Source: Phycisphaerae bacterium (GTDB lineage Bacteria > Planctomycetota > Phycisphaerae > Sedimentisphaerales > Anaerobacaceae). Taken from it: a stretch of 44,113 bases of DNA. Every line of letters starts with the position of its first letter. Within the stretch, counting starts at the first letter, position 1. The position numbers and the translations under genes were made by a program. The notes beneath the pieces are model-generated. The model worked only from the letters and a program-made list of their open reading frames with translations, made no database searches and had not been told where the DNA came from. The stretch spans positions 1 through 44,113 of the forward strand of contig JADHXR010000054.1 in NCBI GenBank assembly GCA_016782865.1, given 5' to 3'. Shown here piece after piece: positions 8,827-18,620 of the stretch.

Positions 8827-11800
8827 ATGAAACATGCCGGGATGACAAGAACCGTGGTGCTAATGCTGTTGCTCTGTTGGCCCCTGACCTTGCCGGCTGC
8901 CGAGAACGACCAACTTCTCTGGCAGATCGGCAAAGCCGACAACAATACGGCGGAATTCGCATTGGGTCCCGACAGGAGCAACCAGTATTCGGCGAGTTTT
9001 CCTCATGACGTTTTGTTCGTAGCGGGCCAATCCGATCCGAAGCAGGACTGGCCCTACATACAGCCGGGGCCCGCCGACGCCTGGGCGGGCGGCAAGAGTC
9101 ACACCTTCACAATTCTGTTCGGGCTCGAAGCGGCGCCGATCGCGGGCGAATGCAAGCTAATGCTCGACCTCGTCGATACGCACAGTTCCCAGCCGCCGAA
9201 ATTGCAGATCGAGATCAACGATGAGTCCTTCGTCCGTGAACTGCCCCGCGGCGCGGGCGATGCCTCCGCGCACGGCCAGCCCGACAAGGGACGCGAACAC
9301 AAGCTGACCGTTGACTTTCCCGCCCGAGCGATCAAGGCGGGCAATAACCAGATCACAATCACGTCTCTGGCCGGAAGTTGGATACTCTACGACCATGTGA
9401 CGCTCACAGCGCCGGCGGCAGTCAAAACCGGACCGCTCGAACCTGTCAGCAAGTTGTTGAACGTCTACAGTCAGCCGTTTCTCGTCAAGCACGATGACGG
9501 CAAGCTATACCAACCGGTCCTTGCCTGCGTCCTGCATATCGGTGGGCCCGCCGAGGCTGCGATCGCTGTCGACGGAGCCGAACTTATGAGACAGTCACTC
9601 GGCTCCGGCTTCAAGGTCATTGAGGGATTCGCGCCGGCGGTGAAGAGTCCGACATCGGTTGCGGTGGATGTCAAGGTGGCCGGTGTGTCGATCGGAAAGC
9701 AAGAACTGACCATCAAGCCCGTCCGCAAGTGGGAGGTATACTTGCTGCACCACTCGCACGTGGATATCGGTTACACGCACGTTCAAACCGAAGTCGAGCG
9801 CACGCATTGGCGGTATTTCAAAGAGGTTATTGAATTGGGACGCGAGACGGCGGATTTCCCTGGTGCGGCGCCGTTCAAATGGAATGTCGAAGTGCTGTGG
9901 GCCGTGGAGAGCTATCTGAAGCAGGCGTCTGAAAAGGATCGCGAAGCGTTTGTCGACGCAGTCCGGAAGGGCTGGATCGGACTGGACGCTCTATACGGCA
10001 ACGAGCTGACCGCCTTGTGCCGGCCTGAGGAACTCATCCGACTTGTCGATTATGCCCAGAAACTAAGAGATCGCTACGGTTTGACAATCGACACGGCGAT
10101 GATAACCGACGTCCCCGGCTACACATGGGGGATCGTACCCGTCCTGGCCCAGAGCGGAGTCAAGTACTTCTCTGTCGGTCCCAACCGAGGGCACCGCATC
10201 GGCTACACACTCTCGAGATGGGGTGACAGGCCTTTCTACTGGGAGTCACCATGCAGGCAGCACAAGATTCTCTGCTGGGTCGCGGGCGAAGGATATTCCT
10301 TCTTCCACAGCGGACGTCTCGATGGAGGAAGGCTTTTCGGCTACCTCGGACGTTTACAAGAAGCGGAATATCCCTACGATATGATCCAGCTTCGCTATTC
10401 GATCGGCGGCGATAACGGACCGCCCGACCCGAATCTGAGTGAATTCGTCAGGGACTGGAACGAGAAATACGCCTACCCGAAACTCGTTGTGGCTACGACC
10501 ACCGAGATGTTCCGAGAGTTCGAAAGCCGGTACGCCGACAAGATTCCCACCGAACGCGGTGATTTCACACCTTACTGGGAAGATGGAGCGGGATCATCGG
10601 CAAGTGAGACGGCGCTCAACCGCAGCGCCGCCGAGCGCCTGGTGCAGGCCGAGACGCTCTGGGCTATGCTCGATCCGGCGAATTACCCGCGTGCCGAATT
10701 CGACGCCGCGTGGCGCGACGTGATACTTTACGATGAGCACACCTGGGGCGCTCATTGCAGCATAAGCCAGCCGGAAAGTGATTTCACAAAGGCGCAGTGG
10801 AAGATTAAGCAGGCGTTCGCCCTCGACGCCGACGCCAAATCCCTGAGGCTGCTTGAGAGCTCCCTGGCCCCGTATCGGACACCGGCAAAGACGGTCGCTG
10901 CCGTGGATGTATTCAATACTTGCTCCTGGACAAGAACGGATCTGGTCGTGCTGGCCAAGAATATGGCCCCAGCCGGTGACATGGTCAAGGACGCCAACGG
11001 CAGGCGTGTGAAATCACAGCGGCTGTCAACGGGCGAGTTGGTTTTTCTCGCCCGGGGTGTCGCGCCTTTTTCCGCGAAACGATTCACTTTCCACGCTGGT
11101 TTGGCTTCTACGCGAGGCAATGTCACTGCGAATGGTGCCGAACTGAGCAATGGAACAATCGCCTTAACCGTCGATGAAAAGACAGGCGCAATCAAGAGCC
11201 TGAAGTCCAAGCCGCAGAACATAGAGATCGTTGATGGCGACGCCGCCCTTGGGCTCAATGATTATTTCTATGTAGCCGGCAGGGATCCGGACGATCCGCA
11301 GCGCAATGGGCCTGTCACGATTACGGTTAAGGAGCAAGGGCCGCTGGTCGCGTCGTTGCTGATCGAATCCGATGCGCCTGGGTGCAACAAGCTAACTCGC
11401 GAGCTGCGCATCGTTGACGGCATCAACCGCTTGGATATTGTCAATGTCATCGACAAGAGGAATATTTACGAGCAGGAAGCGGTGCATTTGGGCTTCGGTT
11501 TCAACGTTCCAAAAGGTGTGATGCGGATGGACACCCCGTGGGCTGTGGTCAGACCCGAGACCGATCAACTGGGCGGTGCGTGCAAGAACTACTTCACCGT
11601 ACAACGATGGATCGACATATCCAACTCAGATTACGGTGTCACTTTAGCTGCGCCCGATGCACCGCTGGTCGAAGTCGGCGCCATCACCAACGACCCCAGG
11701 GGCAGGTCCGTCGGATGGATCAAGCAGCTCGAACCATCTACGACGCTGTACTCTTATGTGATGAATAACTACTGGGAAACCAACTACAAGGCCTCTCAGG

Positions 11801-12189
11801 AGGGCCCCACGACGTTCCGCTATTCAATCAAACCTCACGGGCGATTCGGTGCAGGCAGCGCAACGAAGTTTGGCGTCGAGTTCGGCCAGCCGCTCATAGC
11901 CGTACCGGTTAACAACGAAACTCCGCCTCGACCCTCCCTCCTGAGCATTGAGCCCGCCGGAATAATTGTAACCGCCTTCAAACCTGCCGCCGATGGTGAG
12001 AGCTGGATCGTGCGTCTGTTCAACCCGGGCAGGCGAGACAGAAAAGCCGAACTCGACTGGGCGAAGCCGGCACCCGAAACGGTCTGGCTAAGCAACCTGG
12101 CCCAAGAAAAGGTCTCCAGGATCAGCGGACCGATAGAGATGGCAGCGCAAGAATTTGTCACCTTGAGAGCTTCGCTGCCCGGCAAGTAA
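8827..12189 (+). CDS. Exported GH38 alpha-mannosidase-like glycoside hydrolase
   Basis: The ATG at 8827 (1120 residues) is preferred over the in-frame ATG at 8779 because it opens a signal peptide (hydrophobic core VVLMLLLCWPLTLP, cleavage near PAAE) and has AGGT just upstream. Residues 60-300 form beta domains. The GH38 catalytic barrel begins with HHSHVDIGYTH (about 307-317), whose His and Asp are expected zinc ligands. ITDVPGYTWG supplies the expected nucleophile, Asp 428. A downstream YDEHTWGAH motif and the long C-terminal beta-sandwich region match the family. GH38 enzymes are retaining, zinc-dependent alpha-mannosidases, but the substrate here is unproven and could be another alpha-linked sugar. 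It is the first gene of a plus-strand run with a UroD-like protein, a symporter and a second glycosidase, which indicates use of one glycan. Confidence 0.88.
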   Translation: MKHAGMTRTVVLMLLLCWPLTLPAAENDQLLWQIGKADNNTAEFALGPDRSNQYSASFPHDVLFVAGQSDPKQDWPYIQPGPADAWAGGKSHTFTILFGLEAAPIAGECKLMLDLVDTHSSQPPKLQIEINDESFVRELPRGAGDASAHGQPDKGREHKLTVDFPARAIKAGNNQITITSLAGSWILYDHVTLTAPAAVKTGPLEPVSKLLNVYSQPFLVKHDDGKLYQPVLACVLHIGGPAEAAIAVDGAELMRQSLGSGFKVIEGFAPAVKSPTSVAVDVKVAGVSIGKQELTIKPVRKWEVYLLHHSHVDIGYTHVQTEVERTHWRYFKEVIELGRETADFPGAAPFKWNVEVLWAVESYLKQASEKDREAFVDAVRKGWIGLDALYGNELTALCRPEELIRLVDYAQKLRDRYGLTIDTAMITDVPGYTWGIVPVLAQSGVKYFSVGPNRGHRIGYTLSRWGDRPFYWESPCRQHKILCWVAGEGYSFFHSGRLDGGRLFGYLGRLQEAEYPYDMIQLRYSIGGDNGPPDPNLSEFVRDWNEKYAYPKLVVATTTEMFREFESRYADKIPTERGDFTPYWEDGAGSSASETALNRSAAERLVQAETLWAMLDPANYPRAEFDAAWRDVILYDEHTWGAHCSISQPESDFTKAQWKIKQAFALDADAKSLRLLESSLAPYRTPAKTVAAVDVFNTCSWTRTDLVVLAKNMAPAGDMVKDANGRRVKSQRLSTGELVFLARGVAPFSAKRFTFHAGLASTRGNVTANGAELSNGTIALTVDEKTGAIKSLKSKPQNIEIVDGDAALGLNDYFYVAGRDPDDPQRNGPVTITVKEQGPLVASLLIESDAPGCNKLTRELRIVDGINRLDIVNVIDKRNIYEQEAVHLGFGFNVPKGVMRMDTPWAVVRPETDQLGGACKNYFTVQRWIDISNSDYGVTLAAPDAPLVEVGAITNDPRGRSVGWIKQLEPSTTLYSYVMNNYWETNYKASQEGPTTFRYSIKPHGRFGAGSATKFGVEFGQPLIAVPVNNETPPRPSLLSIEPAGIIVTAFKPAADGESWIVRLFNPGRRDRKAELDWAKPAPETVWLSNLAQEKVSRISGPIEMAAQEFVTLRASLPGK

Positions 12190-12199
12190 GAGGATGACC

Positions 12200-13414
12200 A
12201 TGAAATCACGAGAGCGAATTCTAGCGGCGTTGGACCATCGGCAAACCGATCGCGTCGGCGTTGACTTTTCGGGGCACCGGTCCTCGGGGATCGCGGCGAT
12301 TGCATATCCCAAGCTGCGAGAACACTTGGGGCTGGGGCCCAAGCCGGTCCGCGTATACGATGTCATTCAGCAGTTGGCCGTTGTCGATGAGGACGTGCTG
12401 GATCGGTTCGGCGCAGACACCATCGAATTGGGCCGTGGTTTTGCGCTGGACGCCGAATCGTGGTCGCCCTGGACGCTGCCCGACGGCACGCCTTGTTTTG
12501 TGCCGGCCTGGACGCCGATTGAGCGCGACGACAAACGCTGGGTGATTCGATCCAAGAGCGGCAGGGTGCTGGCCCACATGCCGGATGGGGCGTTATATTT
12601 CGAGCAGACCTATTTCCCGTTCGTTGACGGAGACGATCTCGACGCGATCTCTGATGTGCTCGCAGAGTCCATGTGGACGGCTATCGCCAGCCCGCCCGGC
12701 CCGATCGACAGCGAGCAGCTTTGCGAAGGCGCAAAGCGACTGAGGGCCCGCAGCGACCGCGCCATCATAGGGCTGTTCGGCGGCAACCTGTTCGAGGTTG
12801 GTCAGTTTCTATATCGCAACGACGTATTCATGATGCTGCTCGCCTCAGAGCCTGCGCACGCTCAGAAGTTTCTCGATAAGCTCATGGAGATTCACATGGC
12901 AAATCTCGAAAGATTTCTGGCCGCTGTCGGCGAGCACATCGACATTATTCTTTTCGGCGACGACCTCGGTATGCAGACGGGGCCCATGATGTCACCTGCG
13001 ATGTATTGTGAGTTTTTCAAACCCCGGCACAAGTTGCTCTGGAGCCGCGCAAAAGAGCTGGCGGACGTAAAGGTCATGCTACACTGTTGCGGCGGAGTTC
13101 GCGAATTGCTGCCCCACCTGATTGAAGCCGGCGTCGATGCAATCAATCCGGTTCAGATCAGTTGTTCCGGGATGGACGCCGGCGAGTTGAAGGCCGAGTT
13201 CGGCAAAGACATTACCTTCTGGGGCGGCGGCTGCGACACCAGGGACATTCTACCCAACGGCACGACCGAACAGATCGCTGAACATGTCGGGCGGCAGGTG
13301 AAGATACTCAGCCCCGGCGGCGGATTCGTTTTCCAGCAGGTGCACAATATCCTGGCGAATGTTAAGCCGGAAAGTATTGTAGCGATGTTCGACACGGTGA
13401 ACGCTGCATCTTAG
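12200..13414 (+). CDS. Uroporphyrinogen decarboxylase-family protein of a sugar cluster
   Basis: The product has 404 residues from the ATG at 12200. An earlier ATG at 12194 touches the GAGG ribosome site with no spacing, while 12200 has 6 nt. The start KSRERILAALDHRQTDRVGV is typical of the UroD/MtaA superfamily, as are DIILFGDDLGMQTGPMMSP and MLHCCGGVRELLPHLIEAG. The His-Cys-Cys of that last segment resembles the metal or cofactor ligands of the methyltransferase branch rather than HemE. True HemE proteins are shorter and have a different N-terminus, so heme synthesis is unlikely. Members of this family often lie in planctomycete and Bacteroidetes carbohydrate loci, where their chemistry is poorly understood. 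The gene begins 10 nt after the GH38 stop and is followed by a symporter gene after 19 nt, so it is almost certainly in the same operon. Confidence 0.82.
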   Translation: MKSRERILAALDHRQTDRVGVDFSGHRSSGIAAIAYPKLREHLGLGPKPVRVYDVIQQLAVVDEDVLDRFGADTIELGRGFALDAESWSPWTLPDGTPCFVPAWTPIERDDKRWVIRSKSGRVLAHMPDGALYFEQTYFPFVDGDDLDAISDVLAESMWTAIASPPGPIDSEQLCEGAKRLRARSDRAIIGLFGGNLFEVGQFLYRNDVFMMLLASEPAHAQKFLDKLMEIHMANLERFLAAVGEHIDIILFGDDLGMQTGPMMSPAMYCEFFKPRHKLLWSRAKELADVKVMLHCCGGVRELLPHLIEAGVDAINPVQISCSGMDAGELKAEFGKDITFWGGGCDTRDILPNGTTEQIAEHVGRQVKILSPGGGFVFQQVHNILANVKPESIVAMFDTVNAAS

Positions 13415-13433
13415 ATGCCGAATGAGGTGACGC

Positions 13434-15230
13434 ATGAGTTCAGTTGATTATGGAATTATTCTTCTCTACTTTGGCATCGTAATAGGGCTGGGCTGCTGGT
13501 ATAAGAAGCGCGCCTCCAGGAATCTGGAGTCCTATTTTCTGGCTGGCAAGAACATGCACTGGCTGGCGCTGGCGATGTCCGGCTCGGTGGCCACCTTCGA
13601 TATCACAGGGACGATGTGGATTGTCTCGATCCTGTTTGTTCTGGGGATGAAGTCTATGTGGCACCACTGGATGTGGGGGTTTTATATGGGCGCCTTTTTC
13701 ATGGCCTATATGGGCAAATGGGTGCGGCGCTCGAACGTTATGACAGCCGCTGAGTGGATGAAAACCCGTTTTGGCGATGATTCAGGCGGCAGGCTGGCCC
13801 GAACCACCTACGCGTTGATGGCGGTGCTGACTCTGGCCAGTTTTATCGGGTACGCATTTCAGGGAATCGGTAAGTTTGCCTCTGTCTACATTCCACTTGA
13901 ATCCCTTGCTCAGTATACGTCTGTTCCCTGGATAAAGACGATGGTCACAGTACACGAACCCGCTGTTCTGGCTGTATTGGTTATTGGCATAACGACCCTC
14001 TACGTTATTTTAGGCGGACTCTATAGCGTGGTGATAACCAATGTTATCCAGACCGCCGTTCTGACCCTTGGTAGTATTTTTATTGCTTACATTGCCTGGT
14101 CAAGGCTGACACCGGAGTTGTTGTCTCAGTTACCGCAGGGCTGGACTTCATTAAGTATTCCGTGGCGTGTCGAGGAATTCGCCGGGACGGACAACGCCTA
14201 TTTCGAGCTGTTCGGCGCCCTTGTAATTGTCTGGGTCTTGAAAGGACTGCTGCTAAATGCCGGCGGGCCGGCACAGATGTTCGATTTCCAGATATTCCTG
14301 GCGTCTCGCAATCCGCGTGATGCCGCCAAGGTTGGTGCCGCGTGGAGCTTCTTTCTGATTGTTCGCTGGGGCATGGCCACCGGGATTGCACTGCTGGCGC
14401 TGGTGGGAGTCGCCGGTATCACGGACCCTGAGAAAGTTATGCCTATAGTGCTGCTGGAATTTCTGCCGGCGGGAATCAGGGGAATTGTCATTGCCGGATT
14501 GTTAGCCGCCTTCATGTCGACGTTCAGTGCGACGGTCAACAGCGGAGCTTCCTTTATCGTTCGCGATATCTGGCAGCCCTATTTTCGGCCCAATCCCACT
14601 AACTCCCAGGCCGTGCGATGCAGTCATCTGGCCAGCCTTTCGCTGGTTCTGGCCGGTATTGCCATTGGTTTTCAGGCCGACTCGATCGCTCAAATATGGA
14701 GTTGGGCAATGATGGCGCTGGGCGCCGGTGTTGTCATACCGAACGTGCTCAGATGGTACTGGTGGCGGATGAATGGCTGGGGCTATTCATTTGGGATGCT
14801 GGGCGGCATGCTTCTGTCGCTGGTGGCCCTGGTCTTTCCGGAGGTGCCTGTTTACTATGTGTTCCCTTCGATATGCCTGGCCTCGCTCGGCGTGAGCATT
14901 ATCGTGTCTCTGGCAACGCGGCCCGTAGACCGGGATATTTTGGTCGGCTTCTACAGATCCGTCCGCCCCTTCGGATTGTGGAAGCCGGTCGCGACGCCTG
15001 ACGAGAATCGAGAATCGAGATTCGAAAATCAGGAAGGCGTTTCGCGAACTCTCCTGAATGTCGTGCTCGCCATGCTCGCGATCACGGGGCTGTACTTGTT
15101 CCCCATGTACCTCGTCGGGCATTGGTACATCCATTCGATGTTATGGCTTGCGCTGGCGGTCGTCTCTATTGTAGCTTTGAAATACACGTGGTATCGGTTT
15201 CTCCCTGAGCCCGGCAATGACGCCAATTGA
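13434..15230 (+). CDS. Sodium:solute symporter family transporter
   Basis: This is a 598-residue inner-membrane protein with about 13-14 hydrophobic segments. The N-terminus has the SSS pattern: a first helix (IILLYFGIVIGLGCWY), then RNLESYFLAGKNMHWLALAMS, then SGSVATFDITGTMW in the region that forms the core of the sodium site. AGLLAAFMSTFSATVNSGASF matches the conserved SSS segment in TM8. The ATG at 13434 follows AGGTGA at normal spacing. Position between a glycosidase/UroD pair and another glycosidase points to uptake of the sugar released outside. Between the last two helices, the coding DNA carries four 7-bp units (15002-15029, cgagaat-like), giving the odd linker ENRESRFENQ. This looks like repeat invasion of a loop. 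Confidence 0.9.
   Translation: MSSVDYGIILLYFGIVIGLGCWYKKRASRNLESYFLAGKNMHWLALAMSGSVATFDITGTMWIVSILFVLGMKSMWHHWMWGFYMGAFFMAYMGKWVRRSNVMTAAEWMKTRFGDDSGGRLARTTYALMAVLTLASFIGYAFQGIGKFASVYIPLESLAQYTSVPWIKTMVTVHEPAVLAVLVIGITTLYVILGGLYSVVITNVIQTAVLTLGSIFIAYIAWSRLTPELLSQLPQGWTSLSIPWRVEEFAGTDNAYFELFGALVIVWVLKGLLLNAGGPAQMFDFQIFLASRNPRDAAKVGAAWSFFLIVRWGMATGIALLALVGVAGITDPEKVMPIVLLEFLPAGIRGIVIAGLLAAFMSTFSATVNSGASFIVRDIWQPYFRPNPTNSQAVRCSHLASLSLVLAGIAIGFQADSIAQIWSWAMMALGAGVVIPNVLRWYWWRMNGWGYSFGMLGGMLLSLVALVFPEVPVYYVFPSICLASLGVSIIVSLATRPVDRDILVGFYRSVRPFGLWKPVATPDENRESRFENQEGVSRTLLNVVLAMLAITGLYLFPMYLVGHWYIHSMLWLALAVVSIVALKYTWYRFLPEPGNDAN
15002..15029. repeat. Four 7-bp tandem units inside the symporter gene
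   Basis: The units read cgagaat, cgagaat, cgagatt and cgaaaat. They fall in the codons for a hydrophilic linker before the last membrane helices of the symporter, so the frame tolerates them. The same unit length (7 bp) is seen in the repeats at 8787-8807. Confidence 0.6.
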
Positions 15231-15310
15231 CGGCCGAGAGGATTCGGGATAGTTGTAATTGCGAAAAATGTTTGATAGTCTTGTGGATATTTTCATATGG
15301 AGATGAAATC

Positions 15311-17510
15311 ATGTCGTTACGAACATTGTTGCTAGTGTCTACGGCAGGAGTGATGGTCTTTGTGCTCTCTTGCCGGACTGGACAACAGGACAAAGTCTAC
15401 AGCGCCGGCGGAGGTAATCTCCAAGTGGAGTATTTCCAGAATACGAACACCGTCCCTTTGTTCGAGGTGTTCGAGATCACGTTCAAACACGACCTGGCGT
15501 ATGAGAATCCTTTCTTCGATGTCACCATCGACGTTACCCTCACTTCTCCGTCAAAAAAGAAGGTGCGAATAGGCGGATTCCATTACGGTTCGTCGTTGCC
15601 GTCCACGACATTAGTAGAAATGAGTCAGACAGCCAGAGGAGAGCGGCAGAAGATATCTTATCGTTTTGACAAACAGGATTTGTGGAAGGCGCGCTTCGCC
15701 CCTTCGCAGCTTGGCGAATGGAGGTATAGCTTTGTCTTTAAGAACGCAAAAGGGCAAGAAGCGTCCGGCCGGGGCGCCTTTACCTGCGTCGAAGGACGAA
15801 GACCCAACCCTGGGTTTCTCCGACAGCATCCGAAGAATCCTTTTCGTTTTGTTTTCGACGATGGAAGTGCCTATTTCCCCATCGGGCTGCAAGACTGCTG
15901 GGGTGACAATTCCGCCACCGGCTCAGCCATGGATCAGTGCAGCATGGAGGGGCCTTTCCGGACTGACCGCCAGGACGCGCCGGATCTGCCGGATGGGCCT
16001 ATGTTTGTGCGCGGAGCTTCGTGCAATCCGCAGAATGCCGATGTGTATTTCCGGTATTTCTCGCAATGCGGGTTCAACCTGTATCGCTTCTCACAGGAGA
16101 ACTGCTCTTTTGCGCTTAATCGCGACCTCGACGAATACCTCGTCCAGGAAAGCATAATGACCGATGAACTCCTGCAGCGCGCCCGTGCGTATGGCTTTAG
16201 CATCTTTATACGGGATCTTCGGGTTTCAAAAGGTATTCAATGACGAGCCCTATGACGAAGAGAAGATGGCGAAGGTCAAGAGATTCATAAAGTACAGCGT
16301 CGATAGGTGGGGGGCGTACGTGGATTTCTGGGAACTGCTCAACGAGCAGAAGACGGACGACCGCTGGTATGCGATAATGATTCCGTATCTAAAGTCACTT
16401 GATCCGTACCGGCATCCCGTCACGACGAGTTGGGAGAGGCCCGACCTCGCCGGCATCGAGATCAGCGCCCCGCACTGGTACCAGAACGAGAACGAACTCG
16501 AATCCGACAAAGTGACTGTTTCGAGAGCAAAGAACTGGAAGAAGTACAACATGCCCGTAGTGGTGGGCGAGCAGGGCAATATAGTAGACAGGCGAAAGCC
16601 GATCCCTCCAGGCATCGGCGGCGTATGGGATGCCGGCTCGGCGCGGCGGATGCGTATCCGAAACTGGACGGCGCTGTTCAACGAGATATCCTTTGTTTTC
16701 TGGAACACCAGCTACGCCCGGGACGGCCACTATATGAACATCTGGCTGGGCCCGAAGGAACGCGAATACGTCAGAGCAATGCAGGATTTTTCGTATCGCC
16801 TGGACAAGGATGTTCGCATGGTTCCCGTGACGGTTTCGCGTCCGGAGGCGGTTCGCGCTTACGCGCTTGCCTCGGAGAAAAGGGCCGGCGTCTATCTGCA
16901 TCACTTCGGCGACCATACGAATCCCGTCGAAGGTCTCAGCATTACCCTGGATGTCCCCGAAGCCGCGAAAGCATACTGGTACTCGCCCGAGAACGCTGAG
17001 ATTCTCAAGATCGTTGATGTCTCCGCGGGGGGCAATACGCTCGAAGTTCCGCAATTCACAGTGGACCTCGCTCTTCTTGTCACGCCCGATGGGCCGCCGG
17101 ATATTGACAGGGACGGAACTCCCAATCATTATGACCCCGACAATGACGCCGACGGCGTGCCCGACGCCGATGACGCCTTTCCGCTGGATCCGGAAGAATG
17201 GGCAGACAAGGACAACGACTGGATAGGCGACAACCTCGACGCCGACGACGATGCCGACGGTCTCGCCGATGATCACAACAATAACGGCATTGCCGATCAC
17301 GAAGAGCTGGACTTCGACGGTGACGGCGTGGATCGGGCCAAGTCCGTCCCCTGGGATGCGTTCCCTTTGGATCCGAAGGAATGGCAGGACACCGACGGCG
17401 ACGGCATAGGCGATAACGCCGACATCGACGACGACGGCGACGGCCACAGTGACCAGGATGAAAGAACGAGCCGGACCAGCCCGCGGAACAAGCTGAAATT
17501 CCCGGATTGA
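15311..17510 (+). pseudogene. DUF5060 glycoside hydrolase lipoprotein, broken by one frameshift
   Basis: Two overlapping frames (to 16243, and onward to 17510) join into one protein of about 732 residues if a single base near 16208 is removed: ...YGFSIF then YGIFGFQKV. The ATG at 15311 has GGAG 8 nt upstream. A lipoprotein signal ends VLSC, so the protein should be membrane-anchored. The first half is a DUF5060 beta domain (ARFAPSQLGEWRYSF) followed by the barrel segment FPIGLQDCWGDN. The second half carries VDFWELLNEQ and PVVVGEQGN, whose glutamates suit acid/base and nucleophile of a retaining (beta/alpha)8 glycosidase. The end has Asp-rich thrombospondin-3-like calcium repeats (DTDGDGIGDNADIDDDGDG). 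The frameshift may be real decay, programmed slippage or an assembly error. It lies 80 nt after the symporter gene in the same run. Confidence 0.8.
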
Positions 17511-17628
17511 GATTTCAAGATTATGGGTGAACCAGACCGGTCTTTCCTGTAGAATGCCTTGTTAAGTCTCGGTTGAGTACATTACTATCCACACGCTGTT
17601 TCTATTATTAAGGAAGGGGTTCAGGAAC

Positions 17629-18582
17629 ATGATCGATTACGCCAAAGCGATATCGAGACGAAACTTCATGAAAAAGGCTGCTGTTGGAGCGGCCCTTGTA
17701 GGTTCCGGGGCGGCTGCACGCTCGGCTGCAAAAACGAAAACTGCCCCCCTGCGGCTCGGAGGGCCTACCTTCGAGAAGTACGAAGGCCCAGATGAGTGGG
17801 TGGGCGTTGTGAAAAAGCTCGGCTATCGCGCCGCTTACTGCCCCGTTGACGCAAATGCTTCGGACGATGTTGTAAAGGCGTACGCCCGTGCCGCAAAGAT
17901 GGCGGACATTATCATCGCCGAGGTCGGGGCGTGGAGTAACCCGATCAGTCCGGACGACAAGACCCGCCGGGAGGCTCAGCAGAAGTGTCGAACGCAATTG
18001 GCCCTGGCGGACCGAATCGGTGCCAATTGCTGTGTCAACATCAGCGGCTCGCGCAGCAATCGCTGGGAAGGGCCCTCGCCTGATAATTTGACCGACGAGA
18101 CATTTGACATGATTGTCGAAACAACGCGCGCTATCATCGACGATGTCAAGCCGACCCGGACGTATTTCACCCTGGAGATGATGCCCTGGTCTTATCCCGA
18201 TTCGGCAGATTCGTACGTGCAGTTGCTCAAGGCGATAGACCGCAAGCGTTTTGCGGTTCATCTTGACCCGGTGAACATCGTGTGCAGCCCGCAGCGGTAT
18301 TACAGCACCGGCAAGCTGATCCGCGAATGCTTCGAGAAGCTAGGGTCTAACATCAAGAGCTGTCACGGCAAAGACATTCTTCTGGACCCGAGACTCACCA
18401 CGCATCTCGACGAGGCCCGCCCGGGGCTGGGCGGCCTCGACTACGCTGCCTTTTTAAAGGAGCTGAGCAAAATGCCGGATACGCCGCTAATGCTGGAGCA
18501 CCTCAAGGGCGCCGAAGAATACCGCCTCGCAGCAGAGCACGTGCGCAGCGTGGCGAAAGAAATAGGGTTGTCTTTCGGCTGA
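17629..18582 (+). CDS. Tat-exported sugar phosphate isomerase/epimerase-like TIM-barrel protein
   Basis: This 317-residue protein has a twin-arginine signal at the start (ISRRNFMKKAAVGAALVG). The rest fits the xylose isomerase-like/AP endonuclease 2 barrel: early LGYRAAYCPVDAN, mid CVNISGSRSNRW, then TYFTLEMMPWSYPDS with a metal-ligand Glu, FAVHLDPVNIV with His and Asp ligands, SCHGKDI with a His, and MLEHLKG with a late Glu. These are the expected divalent-metal ligands of the fold, so an aldose-ketose isomerase or epimerase acting outside the cytoplasm is likely. The exact sugar is unknown. It starts 118 nt after the broken glycosidase gene and is followed after 38 nt by a DUF4838 gene. The ATG at 17629 has AGGA and an upstream GAAGGGG, so the start is reasonable though spacing is not ideal. 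Confidence 0.82.
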   Translation: MIDYAKAISRRNFMKKAAVGAALVGSGAAARSAAKTKTAPLRLGGPTFEKYEGPDEWVGVVKKLGYRAAYCPVDANASDDVVKAYARAAKMADIIIAEVGAWSNPISPDDKTRREAQQKCRTQLALADRIGANCCVNISGSRSNRWEGPSPDNLTDETFDMIVETTRAIIDDVKPTRTYFTLEMMPWSYPDSADSYVQLLKAIDRKRFAVHLDPVNIVCSPQRYYSTGKLIRECFEKLGSNIKSCHGKDILLDPRLTTHLDEARPGLGGLDYAAFLKELSKMPDTPLMLEHLKGAEEYRLAAEHVRSVAKEIGLSFG

Positions 18583-18620
18583 GAAACGCATCGGCACGTG
18601 CAATTTCAAGGAGAGAAGAA

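Noticed and set aside
16395-17447. 350-codon minus-strand frame opposite the glycosidase 3' half
   Set aside because: Its Val/Gly-rich repeats are the reverse reading of the Asp-rich calcium repeats on the plus strand.
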